DNA of 64,000 nucleotides from Aerococcaceae bacterium DSM 111020 (GCA_015863185.1 JACBXP010000009.1:1-64000); one strand, 5' to 3'; positions 1 to 8,802 are shown, counted from the first letter of the stretch. Numbers and translations are program-made. Notes: a model not told the origin generated them from the sequence alone.

Positions 1-34
1 CTAATTCATCCGTGGTAAGATGGGTGTAGGTCAT
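1..34 (-). mobile_element. IS30-family transposase, N-terminal 11 codons only (cut by window edge)
   Basis: Reading leftward from an ATG at 34-32 gives MTYTHLTTDEL, which matches the usual opening of IS30-family transposases (a helix-turn-helix region follows in full proteins). A Shine-Dalgarno AGGAGA lies at 43-48 on the minus strand, about 8 bases before the ATG. The rest of the gene lies outside the window. The start codon sits inside one arm of a perfect inverted repeat (28-41 with 80-93). The family call rests on 11 residues and on memory of IS30 N-termini, so confidence is moderate. Confidence 0.6.
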
Positions 35-93
35 TTATGATCTCTCCTATTCTTCGTGGTGGAAGTATAGTAAGAGTGTATCATAAATGACCT
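28..93 (-). repeat. 14-bp perfect inverted repeat enclosing the transposase start
   Basis: AGGTCATTTATGAT at 28-41 is the exact reverse complement of ATCATAAATGACCT at 80-93. On the minus strand the upstream arm would pair with the start codon of the IS30-type transposase. A TATACT hexamer (minus strand, 64-69) lies between the arms, so a transcript started there would lack the upstream arm. A T-rich stretch follows at 93-100. This arrangement is seen directly; a role in blocking translation of read-through transcripts is inference. Confidence 0.6.
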
Positions 94-308
94 TTTTATT
101 TGTCTAGCTTAATATTACAATCTAGGAAATAAAGATATTATTAAGTGCATTGCTACAAAATTATCAACTGACGCCTGAGAGATTCAGTCGTCTTTAAATT
201 TTATAACAAGTTAAGATGACAAACTAATTTAGAAGTGGCATTATTTCCATGTTCATGATTTCTAGATTTATCATGAAAATCGTAAAATAAGACATTTATG
301 ATGCCATA
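94..308. other. Non-coding stretch between the IS30 gene and the metallopeptidase promoter
   Basis: AT-rich with no convincing ORF. The outer terminal repeat of the IS30-type element should lie in the first part, but I could not fix its boundary without the other end. An imperfect hairpin (GACGCCTGA 170-178 with TCAGTCGTC 184-192, one mismatch) followed by T/A-rich sequence resembles a weak terminator. Confidence 0.4.
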
Positions 309-341
309 TTGTTCATATTTTGCCATAAATAATGGTATAAT
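309..341 (+). promoter_or_regulatory. Promoter for the zinc metallopeptidase
   Basis: TATAAT at 336-341 is preceded by TGG (333-335), giving an extended -10. A weak -35 candidate TTCATA lies at 312-317 (18-bp spacing). It lies about 30 bases before the start codon at 372. Confidence 0.6.
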
Positions 342-371
342 GAAAAAAACAGACGACTAGGAGTGGTTAGT

Positions 372-1367
372 ATGAAATGGGAAGATTTAAGAAGGAGTCG
401 AAATGTCCAAGACCGTCGTGGACAATCTTCTGGTATGGGCGGAGGATCAGGAATGCGTCGTTCAGGACTTGGTGGTGGCATGGGGTCATTGCTTCTCATG
501 ATGCTTGCTGGACGTGGAGGCAAGTTTGGTTTAATTATTTTAGTTCTGCTGATGTTATTCGGTGGAGGCCTCGGAGGATTGTTTAATTCAGGAACAGATA
601 ACACAACAACTAACTCACCAGGCTATGAGCAGACTCAGCCCAATGATCAAGCGATCAATCGTTCTAATCCTAATAGTTCTACGAACACAGCTTCTCGTGG
701 GCAAGCTACTGATACCGAAGTGAATTTCTTATCTGCGGTGCTTGGGTCAACAGAAGATTTCTGGGGAGAGAAATTAGCAAATTATGACATCCAATACTCT
801 CCTGCACAATTAATCGTTTATTCCGATTATCAACAAACAGGTGGATGCGGTTTAGGGAGTGCAGCAGCGGGACCATTTTATTGCCCTGCCGATGAGAGTA
901 TTTATATCGATTTATCTTTCTATCGTGACTTGTCTCAGAAATATCAAGCACCTGGGGATTTTGCGATGGCGTATGTATTAGCTCATGAAGTAGGCCATCA
1001 TATTCAAAATGAAATAGGTGTGATGAATAGTTATCAGCAAGCTGTGAATCAAACACGTTCTGAGTCAGCACGTAATCAATTAAATGTGCGTCTAGAACTA
1101 CAGGCTGATTATTTTGCTGGCGCTTGGGCACGATATGCTGAAAACCAAGGATTATTAGATGTTGGTGATATTGAAGAAGCGATGCAAGCGGCACACGCTG
1201 TAGGGGATGATACATTACAAGAACAAGCATATGGTCGTGTTGTTCCTGATAGTTTCACTCACGGAACGAGTCAACAAAGACAGGCTTGGTTTATGAGAGG
1301 CTACCAATACGGTGACTTGGAGCATGGTGATACTTTTAATACACAATTAGGTAGAGAAGGTTATTAA
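372..1367 (+). CDS. YpfJ-type neutral zinc metallopeptidase, membrane anchored
   Basis: A 331-residue member of the putative neutral zinc metallopeptidase family (Pfam Zn_peptidase, YpfJ-like). The N-terminus MKWEDLRRSRNVQDRRG is typical of the family. A Gly/Met-rich stretch and one hydrophobic segment (about residues 48-68) anchor it to the membrane, followed by a Ser/Thr/Asn/Gln-rich linker. The C-terminal catalytic domain shows the zinc-binding HEVGHH motif and a downstream ELQADYFAG helix that usually supplies the third ligand. The ATG at 372 is chosen over GTG 363 because AGGAG at 359-363 is spaced 8 bases from it. The gene stands alone with its own promoter. Physiological substrate is unknown. 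Confidence 0.88.
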   Translation: MKWEDLRRSRNVQDRRGQSSGMGGGSGMRRSGLGGGMGSLLLMMLAGRGGKFGLIILVLLMLFGGGLGGLFNSGTDNTTTNSPGYEQTQPNDQAINRSNPNSSTNTASRGQATDTEVNFLSAVLGSTEDFWGEKLANYDIQYSPAQLIVYSDYQQTGGCGLGSAAAGPFYCPADESIYIDLSFYRDLSQKYQAPGDFAMAYVLAHEVGHHIQNEIGVMNSYQQAVNQTRSESARNQLNVRLELQADYFAGAWARYAENQGLLDVGDIEEAMQAAHAVGDDTLQEQAYGRVVPDSFTHGTSQQRQAWFMRGYQYGDLEHGDTFNTQLGREGY

Positions 1368-1418
1368 AGACAATCAGATTCACTAAATAGTCTGAGAAGA
1401 CTGTCTGTGAAACTTCTC

Positions 1419-1447
1419 TTGCATTTACCCCCTAATGTCTGTATAAT
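1419..1447 (+). promoter_or_regulatory. Promoter of the rimP-nusA-infB operon
   Basis: TTGCAT (1419-1424), 17-bp spacing, TATAAT (1442-1447). It is the only good vegetative promoter before rimP and leaves a leader of roughly 90 bases. Confidence 0.7.
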
Positions 1448-1471
1448 TGACATGTAAATGATACGAATGGA

Positions 1472-1500
1472 GGCAGTAAGTGGGAACACTTGCTGTCTTT
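1472..1500 (+). promoter_or_regulatory. Leader hairpin with GGAA tetraloop before rimP
   Basis: The arm 1472-1482 pairs with 1487-1497 over 11 bp (two G-U pairs), capped by a GGAA (GNRA-type) tetraloop at 1483-1486, then a T-rich run to 1500. It lies between the operon promoter and the rimP ribosome site, so it could act as an attenuator or a NusA target. This role is inferred; NusA feedback on its own operon is known in other bacteria. Confidence 0.5.
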
Positions 1501-1545
1501 CTATTTACAAGGAAAATAAATTAAGGAAATAAGTTGAGGTGAAAT

Positions 1546-2019
1546 ATGAGTACAATCATTGAACAAGTGCGACCTATTATTGAACCAATAGTGACTGCTC
1601 AAGACTGTGAATTAGTTGATTTAGAATATGTTAAGGAAGGACCTAATTGGTATCTTCGTGTCTATGCAGATAATGCGGAAGGTATCAGTTTGGAAGAATG
1701 TGCTAAAATTTCTGAAGAGGTTAGTGAAGCCTTGGACAATATGGAAAAAGATATTTTCCCAAAAGCTTATTTTCTCGAAGTAAGCTCTCCAGGAGCTGAA
1801 CGTCCTTTAAAAACAGAAGAGGCAATTAAAAATGCCATTGGTGAATATGTGCACTTCGATTATTATGTCCATCAATATGGCGAGAAATTCCATGAAGGAT
1901 ATTTACAGGAAGTGTCCGATGATTATTATATTTTAGAAGTGATGGATAAAACAAGAAAAAAAGAGTTAACAATCGATAAAACAGCAGTTTCCAATGCACG
2001 ATTGGCCATAAAATTTTAG
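1546..2019 (+). CDS. rimP: Ribosome maturation factor RimP
   Basis: A 157-residue protein of the RimP (YlxS) family, needed for maturation of the 30S subunit. The N-terminal alpha/beta domain includes the typical CELVDLEYVKEGPNWYLRVY stretch, and EVSSPGAERPLK is the family signature that ends this domain; the C-terminal SH3-like barrel follows. Length is normal. Start ATG 1546 has GAGGTG at 1535-1540. First gene of the operon, 19 bases before nusA. Confidence 0.96.
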   Translation: MSTIIEQVRPIIEPIVTAQDCELVDLEYVKEGPNWYLRVYADNAEGISLEECAKISEEVSEALDNMEKDIFPKAYFLEVSSPGAERPLKTEEAIKNAIGEYVHFDYYVHQYGEKFHEGYLQEVSDDYYILEVMDKTRKKELTIDKTAVSNARLAIKF

Positions 2020-2038
2020 AGAGAGGTGTTAAATTAAG

Positions 2039-3505
2039 ATGAATGAAGCAAATGTTGATTTGATCAAAGCAATGCAAGTGCTAGAAGAAGAGAAGGGAAT
2101 CTCACCAGAAGTTGTCAAAGAAGCTTTAGAATCCGCGCTCGTGTTAGCCTACAAAAAGAATTATGATCAAGCACAAAACGTAGAAGTGAACTTTGATATG
2201 GAAACAGGAGCAATCAAAGTTTATTCAGTAAAAGAAGTGGTTGAAACAAACTTTGACCGAACATTAGAGATCAGTATCGAGGAAGCGATGGAAATAAATC
2301 CGCATTATGAAATTGGTGACTATATTAAGTTTGAAGTCACACCAGATGATTTTGGACGGATTGCTACCCAAACAGCGAAACATGTTATCTTACAACGACT
2401 CAGAGAAGCTGAACGTGAAAGTGTCTATGAAGAATATGTTCAGTATGAGGATGAGATTATGACTGGGACAGTTGATCGCCAAGACCAAAGATTTGTCTAT
2501 ATTGATTTTGGACGGATTGAAGCGGTGATGCCCCAGAGAGAACAAATTCCTGGTGAACAATATGAAATGGATGATCGGATAAAGGTCTATGTGTCAAAAG
2601 TTGATAAAACAAATCGTGGACCACAAATGGTTGTCTCTCGTTCACAACCAGAATTCCTAAAACGCCTATTTGAACAAGAAGTACCTGAAATTTATGAAGG
2701 TATCGTTGAAATTATGAGTATCGCTCGTGAAGCAGGTGATCGTTCTAAGATTGCGGTTCGCTCACGTGATAACCAAATTGATCCTGTTGGAACTTGTGTC
2801 GGACAGGGTGGTTCGCGTGTGAATGCGATTGTTCGCGAGCTTAATGGTGAAAACATGGATATTGTAGAATATAATGAAGATCCCGCTATTTTCATTGAAA
2901 ATGCAATGAGTCCCTCGCAAGTTGTTGATGTGGTCTTCGAAGATACGGAAGAAAATAGTGTCATCGTGGTGGTTCCTGATTATCAATTGTCATTAGCAAT
3001 TGGTAAAAAAGGACAGAATGCTCGTTTGGCAGCTCGATTAACCGGCTATCGCATTGATATAAAATCTGAAACCGATTATGCTGAATATTTAGCTGAAAAA
3101 GAGACGGAAGAAGTAGAAGAAGCACTTGATCAAGCGGATGATTCAACTGATTTAACCATTGACGAAATTGAAAGTGAAGAGACCATACTGACAGATGATA
3201 TTCCTGTTGAAGCGGATGAAACATTTGAAGAAGTAACATATGGAACAGTAGACACCGATTCGGTTGAAAGTTCAGAAGATCTGATGCGCGTCAATGATGA
3301 AGAAAATACCAGTCCTGAGGAAATGGAAGAAGTGATTGGTGATTTAGAAATCGATCGTGAACAAGATTATGATGAATTAGTTGAAGAAACAACCTATGAT
3401 GAGTATGTTGAAGAGACATCGATCGATGACCCAGTTGAACAAGACACAGAATCACTTCTCGATGAAAATGATGAAATTGTAGAAGAACAATTAGAATCAG
3501 AATAA
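2039..3505 (+). CDS. nusA: Transcription termination/antitermination factor NusA with long acidic tail
   Basis: NusA binds RNA polymerase and nascent RNA and modulates pausing and termination. Order of domains: N-terminal polymerase-binding domain (about 1-125), S1 domain (about 135-200, beginning GTVDRQDQRFVYIDFG), KH1 (about 205-275) and KH2 (about 280-345, with AIGKKGQNARLAARLTGYRI). After residue about 350 comes a roughly 140-residue Glu/Asp-rich tail with almost no basic residues. Typical Firmicutes NusA (about 370 residues in Bacillus subtilis) lacks such a tail, so at 488 residues this one is long. It lies between rimP and rnpM in the conserved order. Confidence 0.96.
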   Translation: MNEANVDLIKAMQVLEEEKGISPEVVKEALESALVLAYKKNYDQAQNVEVNFDMETGAIKVYSVKEVVETNFDRTLEISIEEAMEINPHYEIGDYIKFEVTPDDFGRIATQTAKHVILQRLREAERESVYEEYVQYEDEIMTGTVDRQDQRFVYIDFGRIEAVMPQREQIPGEQYEMDDRIKVYVSKVDKTNRGPQMVVSRSQPEFLKRLFEQEVPEIYEGIVEIMSIAREAGDRSKIAVRSRDNQIDPVGTCVGQGGSRVNAIVRELNGENMDIVEYNEDPAIFIENAMSPSQVVDVVFEDTEENSVIVVVPDYQLSLAIGKKGQNARLAARLTGYRIDIKSETDYAEYLAEKETEEVEEALDQADDSTDLTIDEIESEETILTDDIPVEADETFEEVTYGTVDTDSVESSEDLMRVNDEENTSPEEMEEVIGDLEIDREQDYDELVEETTYDEYVEETSIDDPVEQDTESLLDENDEIVEEQLESE

Positions 3506-3522
3506 ATAAAAGGAGACAATGA

Positions 3523-3831
3523 ATGGCTAAACAACCTAAAAAACGTAAAATCCCCATGCGTAAATGCATTGTTTCAGGGGAGATGTTTCCTAAAAAGGAA
3601 CTTGTCCGTATTGTGAAAAATAAAGACAATGAAGTTTCTATTGATCCAACGGGTAGAAAAAATGGACGAGGTGCTTATATCGCTTTAGTTCCAGAGTTAG
3701 CCGAACAAGCCCGTGAGAACAAGACATTTAATAAAGTGTTTTCAATGTCTATTGATGATTCTTTTTATGATGAGTTAGTGGAATATGTCGTCCATATTAA
3801 AGCACGTCAAGAATTGTTTGATGAGGATTAA
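3523..3831 (+). CDS. rnpM: YlxR/RnpM family RNA-binding protein
   Basis: A 102-residue DUF448 protein. The conserved PMRKCIVSGE motif near the N-terminus and GRKNGRGAYI further on define the family. The Bacillus subtilis homologue binds RNase P RNA and modulates its activity (RnpM). An AGGAG sequence lies at 3511-3515. Position between nusA and ylxQ is the standard one. Next gene begins 1 base after the stop. Confidence 0.92.
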   Translation: MAKQPKKRKIPMRKCIVSGEMFPKKELVRIVKNKDNEVSIDPTGRKNGRGAYIALVPELAEQARENKTFNKVFSMSIDDSFYDELVEYVVHIKARQELFDED

Positions 3832-3832
3832 T

Positions 3833-4159
3833 ATGAACTCAAAGCAAAAGGCTCTGAATTTCATCGGTCTAGCTCAACGAGGGAGCAAACTGATTAGTGG
3901 TGATGAGCGTGTTGAAAAAGCAATAAAAAACGGACAAGCTACAGTGATTATAATGGCCAATGATGTGAGTGAAAAAACAAGCGAACGATATCAATATTTG
4001 ACTAAAGCTTATAAAAAACCACTGGTGTCTGATTTTGACTCTTATGAAATCAGTCAAGCATTAGGGAAGAAACGTTCACTCTGTTGTCTCACTGATCGTG
4101 GTATGACGAAGAAATTTTTATCATATTTTGCTGAAAGTGAGGTAATTTATGATAAATAA
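3833..4159 (+). CDS. ylxQ: YlxQ, L7Ae-family RNA-binding protein
   Basis: A 108-residue protein of the L7Ae/L30e/S12e/Gadd45 fold, likely a K-turn RNA binder. The hallmark ALNFIGLAQRGSKLISGDE stretch occurs near the N-terminus. I take ATG 3833, right after the rnpM stop, because its N-terminus MNSKQKALNFIG fits the family and GAGG at 3824-3827 can serve as ribosome site; the frame stays open upstream into rnpM without another good site. Translation is probably coupled to rnpM. Confidence 0.9.
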   Translation: MNSKQKALNFIGLAQRGSKLISGDERVEKAIKNGQATVIIMANDVSEKTSERYQYLTKAYKKPLVSDFDSYEISQALGKKRSLCCLTDRGMTKKFLSYFAESEVIYDK

Positions 4160-4180
4160 ATAGATAGGAAAGGTGATTGA

Positions 4181-6490
4181 ATGACAAAACGTATCTATGA
4201 ATTTGCAAAAGAACACGACATGTCTAGTAAAGAAGTGTTAAACTTAGCCACCAAAGTCGGAATGGACTATGGTAGCCATATGTCGTCAATTGATGAGAAA
4301 GAAGAACAACAACTGATTCAAGCCTTAAATAAAAAGAGCCAAAATTCTACAACACAAGAACAATCCAATGATAAGCAACAGGCTACTTCAGATAACAAGA
4401 AAACGAAAAAAGATAATAAGAAACAATCACAACAAAATAAGCAACAAGTAAAAACAAACAACGAAAAACATGGCGCAGATCAAAACAATAAGAAAAAGCA
4501 ATCGAACGCACAACAATCAGCGAATAATAAATCTAATAATAAAAAAGATAACCAAACGAATAAGAAAAAGGAAACCAAACAAATTTCAAATAATTCAGGT
4601 AATAAACAATCCAAATCGAATAAAGACGGTCAAGGAAATCGTAAAAATAATCGCCGCAGAGGCAATCGCCGTCGTGGTAATCGTCGTAATACAAATGAAG
4701 GAAAAGGTATCACTAAACGTAAGCATAAAGATTTACCGGAATCATTTGAGTATACTGAAGGGATGAATATTCAAGATATAGCCAAAGTGTTCCACCGTGA
4801 TGCTACTGAGATCATTATGAAATTAATGGGACTTGGTATCATGGCTAATCAAAACCAAGCTTTGTCTGAAGATGTCATTGAGCTCATCGCTTTAGAATAT
4901 GGTGTGGAAGCTATTCCAAAAGAAGTGGTCGATGTAGCAGACCTTGAACGATTCTTCGAAGAAGATAATGAAGAAGCCGTTCAAACGAAACGCCCTCCAG
5001 TAGTTACTATTATGGGACATGTCGATCATGGTAAGACTACTTTACTGGATCAATTGCGACAATCTGCTGTCACTGAAGGTGAAGCAGGTGGTATTACTCA
5101 ACATATCGGTGCGTATCAAGTAAATCTAGATGGTGAAGTCATTACTTTCTTAGATACACCTGGACATGAGGCTTTTACGACAATGCGTGCTCGTGGGGCC
5201 GATGTCACAGATATTGCTATCATTGTTGTTGCAGCAGATGATGGTGTTATGCCTCAGACTGTTGAAGCAATTAATCATGCTAAAGCAGCAAAAGTACCAA
5301 TCATTATTGCAGTAAATAAAATTGATAAACCAACAGCTAATCCAGATCGTGTTAAACAAGAATTGACAGAGCATGGAATTATTCCAGAAGACTGGGGTGG
5401 CGACAATATTTTTGTTGAAATCTCAGCCAAATTCAATCAAAATATTGATGAACTACTAGAAATGATTCTTCTAGTAGCAGAAGTTCAAGAATTAACTGCG
5501 AACAAAGATCGCTTAGCATTAGGTTCAGTGATTGAAGCTAGATTAGATAAATCTCAAGGTTCTACTGCAACATTACTTGTTCAAAGAGGAACGTTGAAAG
5601 TAGGAGACCCAATCGTTGTAGGAGAGACCTATGGTCGCGTTCGTACCATGACTAATGATCAAGGTCGTCGTATTAAATCTGCGGGTCCAGCAACACCAGT
5701 TGAGATTACAGGACTCAATGATGCGCCACAAGCAGGAGATTTGTTTGTTGTATTTGAAGATGAGAAAACAGCGCGTCAAGCTGGAGAAGAGCGTGCTGCT
5801 CGTGCACAAGAATATCAACGTGCTCAAACTTCTAAAGTAACCTTAGATAATCTTTTTGAAACGATTCAAGAAGGTGAATTGAAATCAATCAATGTTGTCA
5901 TAAAAGCAGATGTTCAAGGATCCGTTGAAGCATTAGCTGCTTCATTTGAAAAAATAAATGTCGAAGGTGTGCGCGTAGATATCGTCCACAAAGCAGTAGG
6001 TGCTATTAATGAGTCAGATATTACGCTAGCAAATGCATCGAATGCTATTGTAATCGGCTTTAATGTTCGTCCGACACCTCAAGCTAGACAGCAAGCAGAA
6101 CAAGAAAATGTTGATATTCGTGGTTACCGTGTCATTTATGATGCGATTGATGAAATTGAAACAGCGATGAAAGGTCTTTTAGACCCAGAATATGAAGAAG
6201 AAATCCAAGGACAAGCATTGGTTCGTGAAACCTATTCTGTTTCTAAATTAGGAACAATTGCTGGTTCATTTGTAACGGATGGATATATCGCTCGTGATAG
6301 TTTGGTGCGTCTATTAAGAGATAACATTGTCATTTATGAAGGTGAAATTTCCAGCTTAAAACGCTATCAAGATGATGCCAAACAAGTAAATAATGGATAT
6401 GAATGTGGAATTATGTTGGATGGATACAATGACATCAAAATAGATGATGTTATTGAAGCTTATCATATGGTCGAAATTGAAAGAAAATAA
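4181..6490 (+). CDS. infB: Translation initiation factor IF-2
   Basis: A 769-residue GTPase that brings initiator tRNA to the ribosome. Residues about 1-50 form the N-terminal IF2N domain. About 45-175 is a Lys/Asn/Gln-rich, low-complexity linker ending in Arg-rich repeats. A second IF2N domain follows (about 187-240). The G domain starts near 275 with [17 protein letters not shown] and NKIDK. Domains II, III and IV follow, the last binding fMet-tRNA. Start ATG 4181 has AGGAAAGGTG upstream. It is followed directly by rbfA; ylxP, usually between infB and rbfA in Firmicutes, is absent here. Confidence 0.97.
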   Translation: MTKRIYEFAKEHDMSSKEVLNLATKVGMDYGSHMSSIDEKEEQQLIQALNKKSQNSTTQEQSNDKQQATSDNKKTKKDNKKQSQQNKQQVKTNNEKHGADQNNKKKQSNAQQSANNKSNNKKDNQTNKKKETKQISNNSGNKQSKSNKDGQGNRKNNRRRGNRRRGNRRNTNEGKGITKRKHKDLPESFEYTEGMNIQDIAKVFHRDATEIIMKLMGLGIMANQNQALSEDVIELIALEYGVEAIPKEVVDVADLERFFEEDNEEAVQTKRPPVVTIMGHVDHGKTTLLDQLRQSAVTEGEAGGITQHIGAYQVNLDGEVITFLDTPGHEAFTTMRARGADVTDIAIIVVAADDGVMPQTVEAINHAKAAKVPIIIAVNKIDKPTANPDRVKQELTEHGIIPEDWGGDNIFVEISAKFNQNIDELLEMILLVAEVQELTANKDRLALGSVIEARLDKSQGSTATLLVQRGTLKVGDPIVVGETYGRVRTMTNDQGRRIKSAGPATPVEITGLNDAPQAGDLFVVFEDEKTARQAGEERAARAQEYQRAQTSKVTLDNLFETIQEGELKSINVVIKADVQGSVEALAASFEKINVEGVRVDIVHKAVGAINESDITLANASNAIVIGFNVRPTPQARQQAEQENVDIRGYRVIYDAIDEIETAMKGLLDPEYEEEIQGQALVRETYSVSKLGTIAGSFVTDGYIARDSLVRLLRDNIVIYEGEISSLKRYQDDAKQVNNGYECGIMLDGYNDIKIDDVIEAYHMVEIERK

Positions 6491-6513
6491 TGGACGATTA
6501 AGGAGGTATTTTA

Positions 6514-6888
6514 GTGGCTAATTATCGAGTTCCTAGAGTACGACAAGAAATCCTAAAGGAAATTAATTTGATTTTGATGCGAGAAATTAAAGATCCTCGT
6601 GTTGAAGGTGTAACAATTACAGATGTTGAATTAACTGGTGACTTACAACATGCAACCATCTATTATAGTACGATGGATGATAAAGCCGGTGCCAGACAAA
6701 AAACTCAGGATGGTTTAGATGCTAGTACTGGGAAGATTCGCAGTCTTCTAGGTCAAAAATTATCAATTTATACCACACCAGAAATAAAATTTGAACGTGA
6801 TCCTTCGGTCGATTACGGTAATCGTATCGAAGAGATTCTTAATGAGATTCACCAAGAAGAATCTGAAAACACGGAACAAGAAGATTAA
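6514..6888 (+). CDS. rbfA: Ribosome-binding factor A
   Basis: A 124-residue KH-type protein that binds 16S rRNA helix 1 during late 30S assembly. Family features: RVRQEILKEINLILMREIKDPRV near the N-terminus and FERDPSVDYGNRIEEIL near the C-terminus, followed by an acidic tail. The start is GTG 6514 with AGGAGG at 6501-6506. Last gene of the operon in this window; truB and ribF do not follow. Confidence 0.95.
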   Translation: MANYRVPRVRQEILKEINLILMREIKDPRVEGVTITDVELTGDLQHATIYYSTMDDKAGARQKTQDGLDASTGKIRSLLGQKLSIYTTPEIKFERDPSVDYGNRIEEILNEIHQEESENTEQED

Positions 6889-7091
6889 TTATAATTTATC
6901 CGAAATAATTTTAAATCTACTATTGATGAAAGTAAGTAAATGATGCATGTGGTTTACTTCATTTCAAGAGATGATAGTGAGCTGACATATCAGCATCCTA
7001 GAAAATCTTTACTATGATATTGATAGTCGATTTTTGTTGTAAATAATATTATATCGCAGATATTTCAAACACTATTTAGATGGAGGCATTT

Positions 7092-8321
7092 ATGAAAAAG
7101 ATATCATTAACGAATCAAATTCTTATTGCGATGATCTTGGGGATGGTTGCGGGTGTGATCATTGGACCGGCAATCGCACCGATTAAAATATTTGGAGATA
7201 TATTTTTACGGCTGATTCAAATGGCTGTGGTTGTAATGATTATGGGGGCAGTCATTGAAGCTGTAGGTTCATTAGATCCTAAAGAGCTTGGGAGTCTGGG
7301 TTGGAAAATGGCACTCTGGTTCATGGGAGGAACATTACTAGCTGCGACACTGGGAATTCTTTTAGGTTTTATTATTCAACCTGGGGCAAATGTCACAATG
7401 GACATTCCTGCGGGTACGGAAGTAGCGACTGCTGATTTGACTTTGTATGATACGATTTTAAATTTCTTCCCAACGAACATTGTTCAAGCAATGACTGAAG
7501 GGAATATGATTCAAGTCATTATTTTTGCGGTATTATTTGGACTAGCTATTTCAATATTATCTGTTGATACGGACTTATCGACATTAAAAAATGGCATTCG
7601 TGATTTTAATAAAGCCATCGTTAAATTAGTAACCATCATTATGGGGATGGCGCCATTAGGAATCTTTGCTTTATTAGCTTGGGTGACGGGCACGATAGGA
7701 TTTGGCGTTATTATCCCCTTAAGTAAATTTTTACTAGCAATGGCAATTGGTACACTCATTTTCTTGATTCTTTGGATTATTTTAACTGCCTCTATTACAA
7801 AAGTAAGTCCGATTTTATTAGCAAAGAAACTATCTGGAATGACCATGATGGCTTTTACAACGACTTCTTCAGCGATTACCTTGCCAGTGAAAATGAAAGA
7901 TCAAGAGGAATTATTAGGGGTCAGTAAGCGCGTGTCTGGATTAGTTGGACCATTAGGAATGGCAATGAATTCGAATGGTTTAGCCATCTTTTTAGCTCTC
8001 GCTGCAATTACATTGGCTCAATTTTACGGATTAGATTTTACAATTGGTGATGCCATGAATACGGTACTCTTGTCGACATTGGCCACATTAGGAACGGTCG
8101 CAGTACCAGGCGGTGGATTAGTTGCATTAGCGATTGTCATTCCGTCATTGGGGTTACCAATCGAATCGATTGCGATTTTAGCTGGAATTGACTGGTTCTC
8201 TGGGATGTTTAGGACCGTCCTTAATGTGGATGCCGATGCTACGATCGCGATGGTACTCGCTCAAGGTGAAGGCGAACTAGATCACGATGTACTTAATGCA
8301 CCGATTCCTAAGGATTATTAA
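7092..8321 (+). CDS. DAACS-family sodium/proton:dicarboxylate or amino acid symporter
   Basis: A 409-residue membrane protein of the glutamate/dicarboxylate symporter family (GltP/DctA/GltPh fold, eight helices and two hairpin loops). HP1 is represented by TTTSSAITLP and HP2 by VAVPGGGLVAL. In TM7 the family motif NMDG reads NSNG here, and in TM8 the motif reads DWFSGMFRT: the Arg equivalent to GltPh R397 is kept, while the position of D394 appears to be Gly. Those changes make a standard glutamate/aspartate specificity doubtful. ATG 7092 is chosen because TGGAGG at 7081-7086 precedes it. Monocistronic. Confidence 0.88.
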   Translation: MKKISLTNQILIAMILGMVAGVIIGPAIAPIKIFGDIFLRLIQMAVVVMIMGAVIEAVGSLDPKELGSLGWKMALWFMGGTLLAATLGILLGFIIQPGANVTMDIPAGTEVATADLTLYDTILNFFPTNIVQAMTEGNMIQVIIFAVLFGLAISILSVDTDLSTLKNGIRDFNKAIVKLVTIIMGMAPLGIFALLAWVTGTIGFGVIIPLSKFLLAMAIGTLIFLILWIILTASITKVSPILLAKKLSGMTMMAFTTTSSAITLPVKMKDQEELLGVSKRVSGLVGPLGMAMNSNGLAIFLALAAITLAQFYGLDFTIGDAMNTVLLSTLATLGTVAVPGGGLVALAIVIPSLGLPIESIAILAGIDWFSGMFRTVLNVDADATIAMVLAQGEGELDHDVLNAPIPKDY

Positions 8322-8421
8322 TTTCATTCGTAATCGAAATAAATAGGCCTTGAGGCGGATATCTCTTCCTATATGTCTTGCTATAATTAAGATGTTGTTA
8401 AGGCAATATAAGGAGGAAATT

Positions 8422-8700
8422 ATGAAAAACATTAAAGATAAATTATCCCTATTTGAAAAATTACCCATCTTTTTTAAATCTTTATTCAAATCGGATACAC
8501 CTAAATTAGCTAAATTATTAATTTTATTTACATTGGTATATGTATTTAGTCCCGTTGATTTACTACCTACAGTCGTCGGGCCTTTAGGATTGCTTGATGA
8601 TGCATTACTTATTCCACTCATGACAAATCTAGTTCTTGGTATGCTACCAAAAGAATCAATCATTGAAGAAATTCCAGAAGATAAATTGATTCAAGGTTAA
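8422..8700 (+). CDS. YkvA-like DUF1232 membrane protein
   Basis: A 92-residue protein with the DUF1232 signature YVFSPVDLLP followed by GLLDDALLIPL; one or two hydrophobic segments. The frame is open further upstream, but AGGAGG at 8411-8416 points to ATG 8422. Function of the family is not established. Followed by a strong terminator. Confidence 0.85.
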   Translation: MKNIKDKLSLFEKLPIFFKSLFKSDTPKLAKLLILFTLVYVFSPVDLLPTVVGPLGLLDDALLIPLMTNLVLGMLPKESIIEEIPEDKLIQG

Positions 8701-8712
8701 AATAAATAATTA

Positions 8713-8741
8713 GAGGATCATCTATTATGATGATCCTTTTA
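8713..8741 (+). terminator. Rho-independent terminator after the DUF1232 gene
   Basis: GGATCATC (8715-8722), loop TATTAT, GATGATCC (8729-8736), then TTTT. The flanking A and T stretches extend the stem. Confidence 0.85.
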
Positions 8742-8773
8742 TTTATTGAATAAAAGTAAACCGATGTTTATGG

Positions 8774-8802
8774 TTTACAATAACATTTAAGTAAGGTAAA
8801 AT
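8774..8802 (+). promoter_or_regulatory. Promoter of tig
   Basis: TTTACA (8774-8779), 17-bp spacing, TAAAAT (8797-8802), about 40 bases before the tig start codon. Confidence 0.7.

Noticed and set aside
706-1230. A 174-codon open frame on the minus strand inside the metallopeptidase gene
   Set aside because: It is antisense to a well-conserved gene, has no ribosome site, and its composition (His/Leu/Gln rich) is typical of a reverse-frame shadow.
4470-4766. Open frame inside the infB low-complexity linker
   Set aside because: The Lys/Asn/Gln-rich repeats of IF-2 leave alternative frames open; no start signal and no sensible protein.
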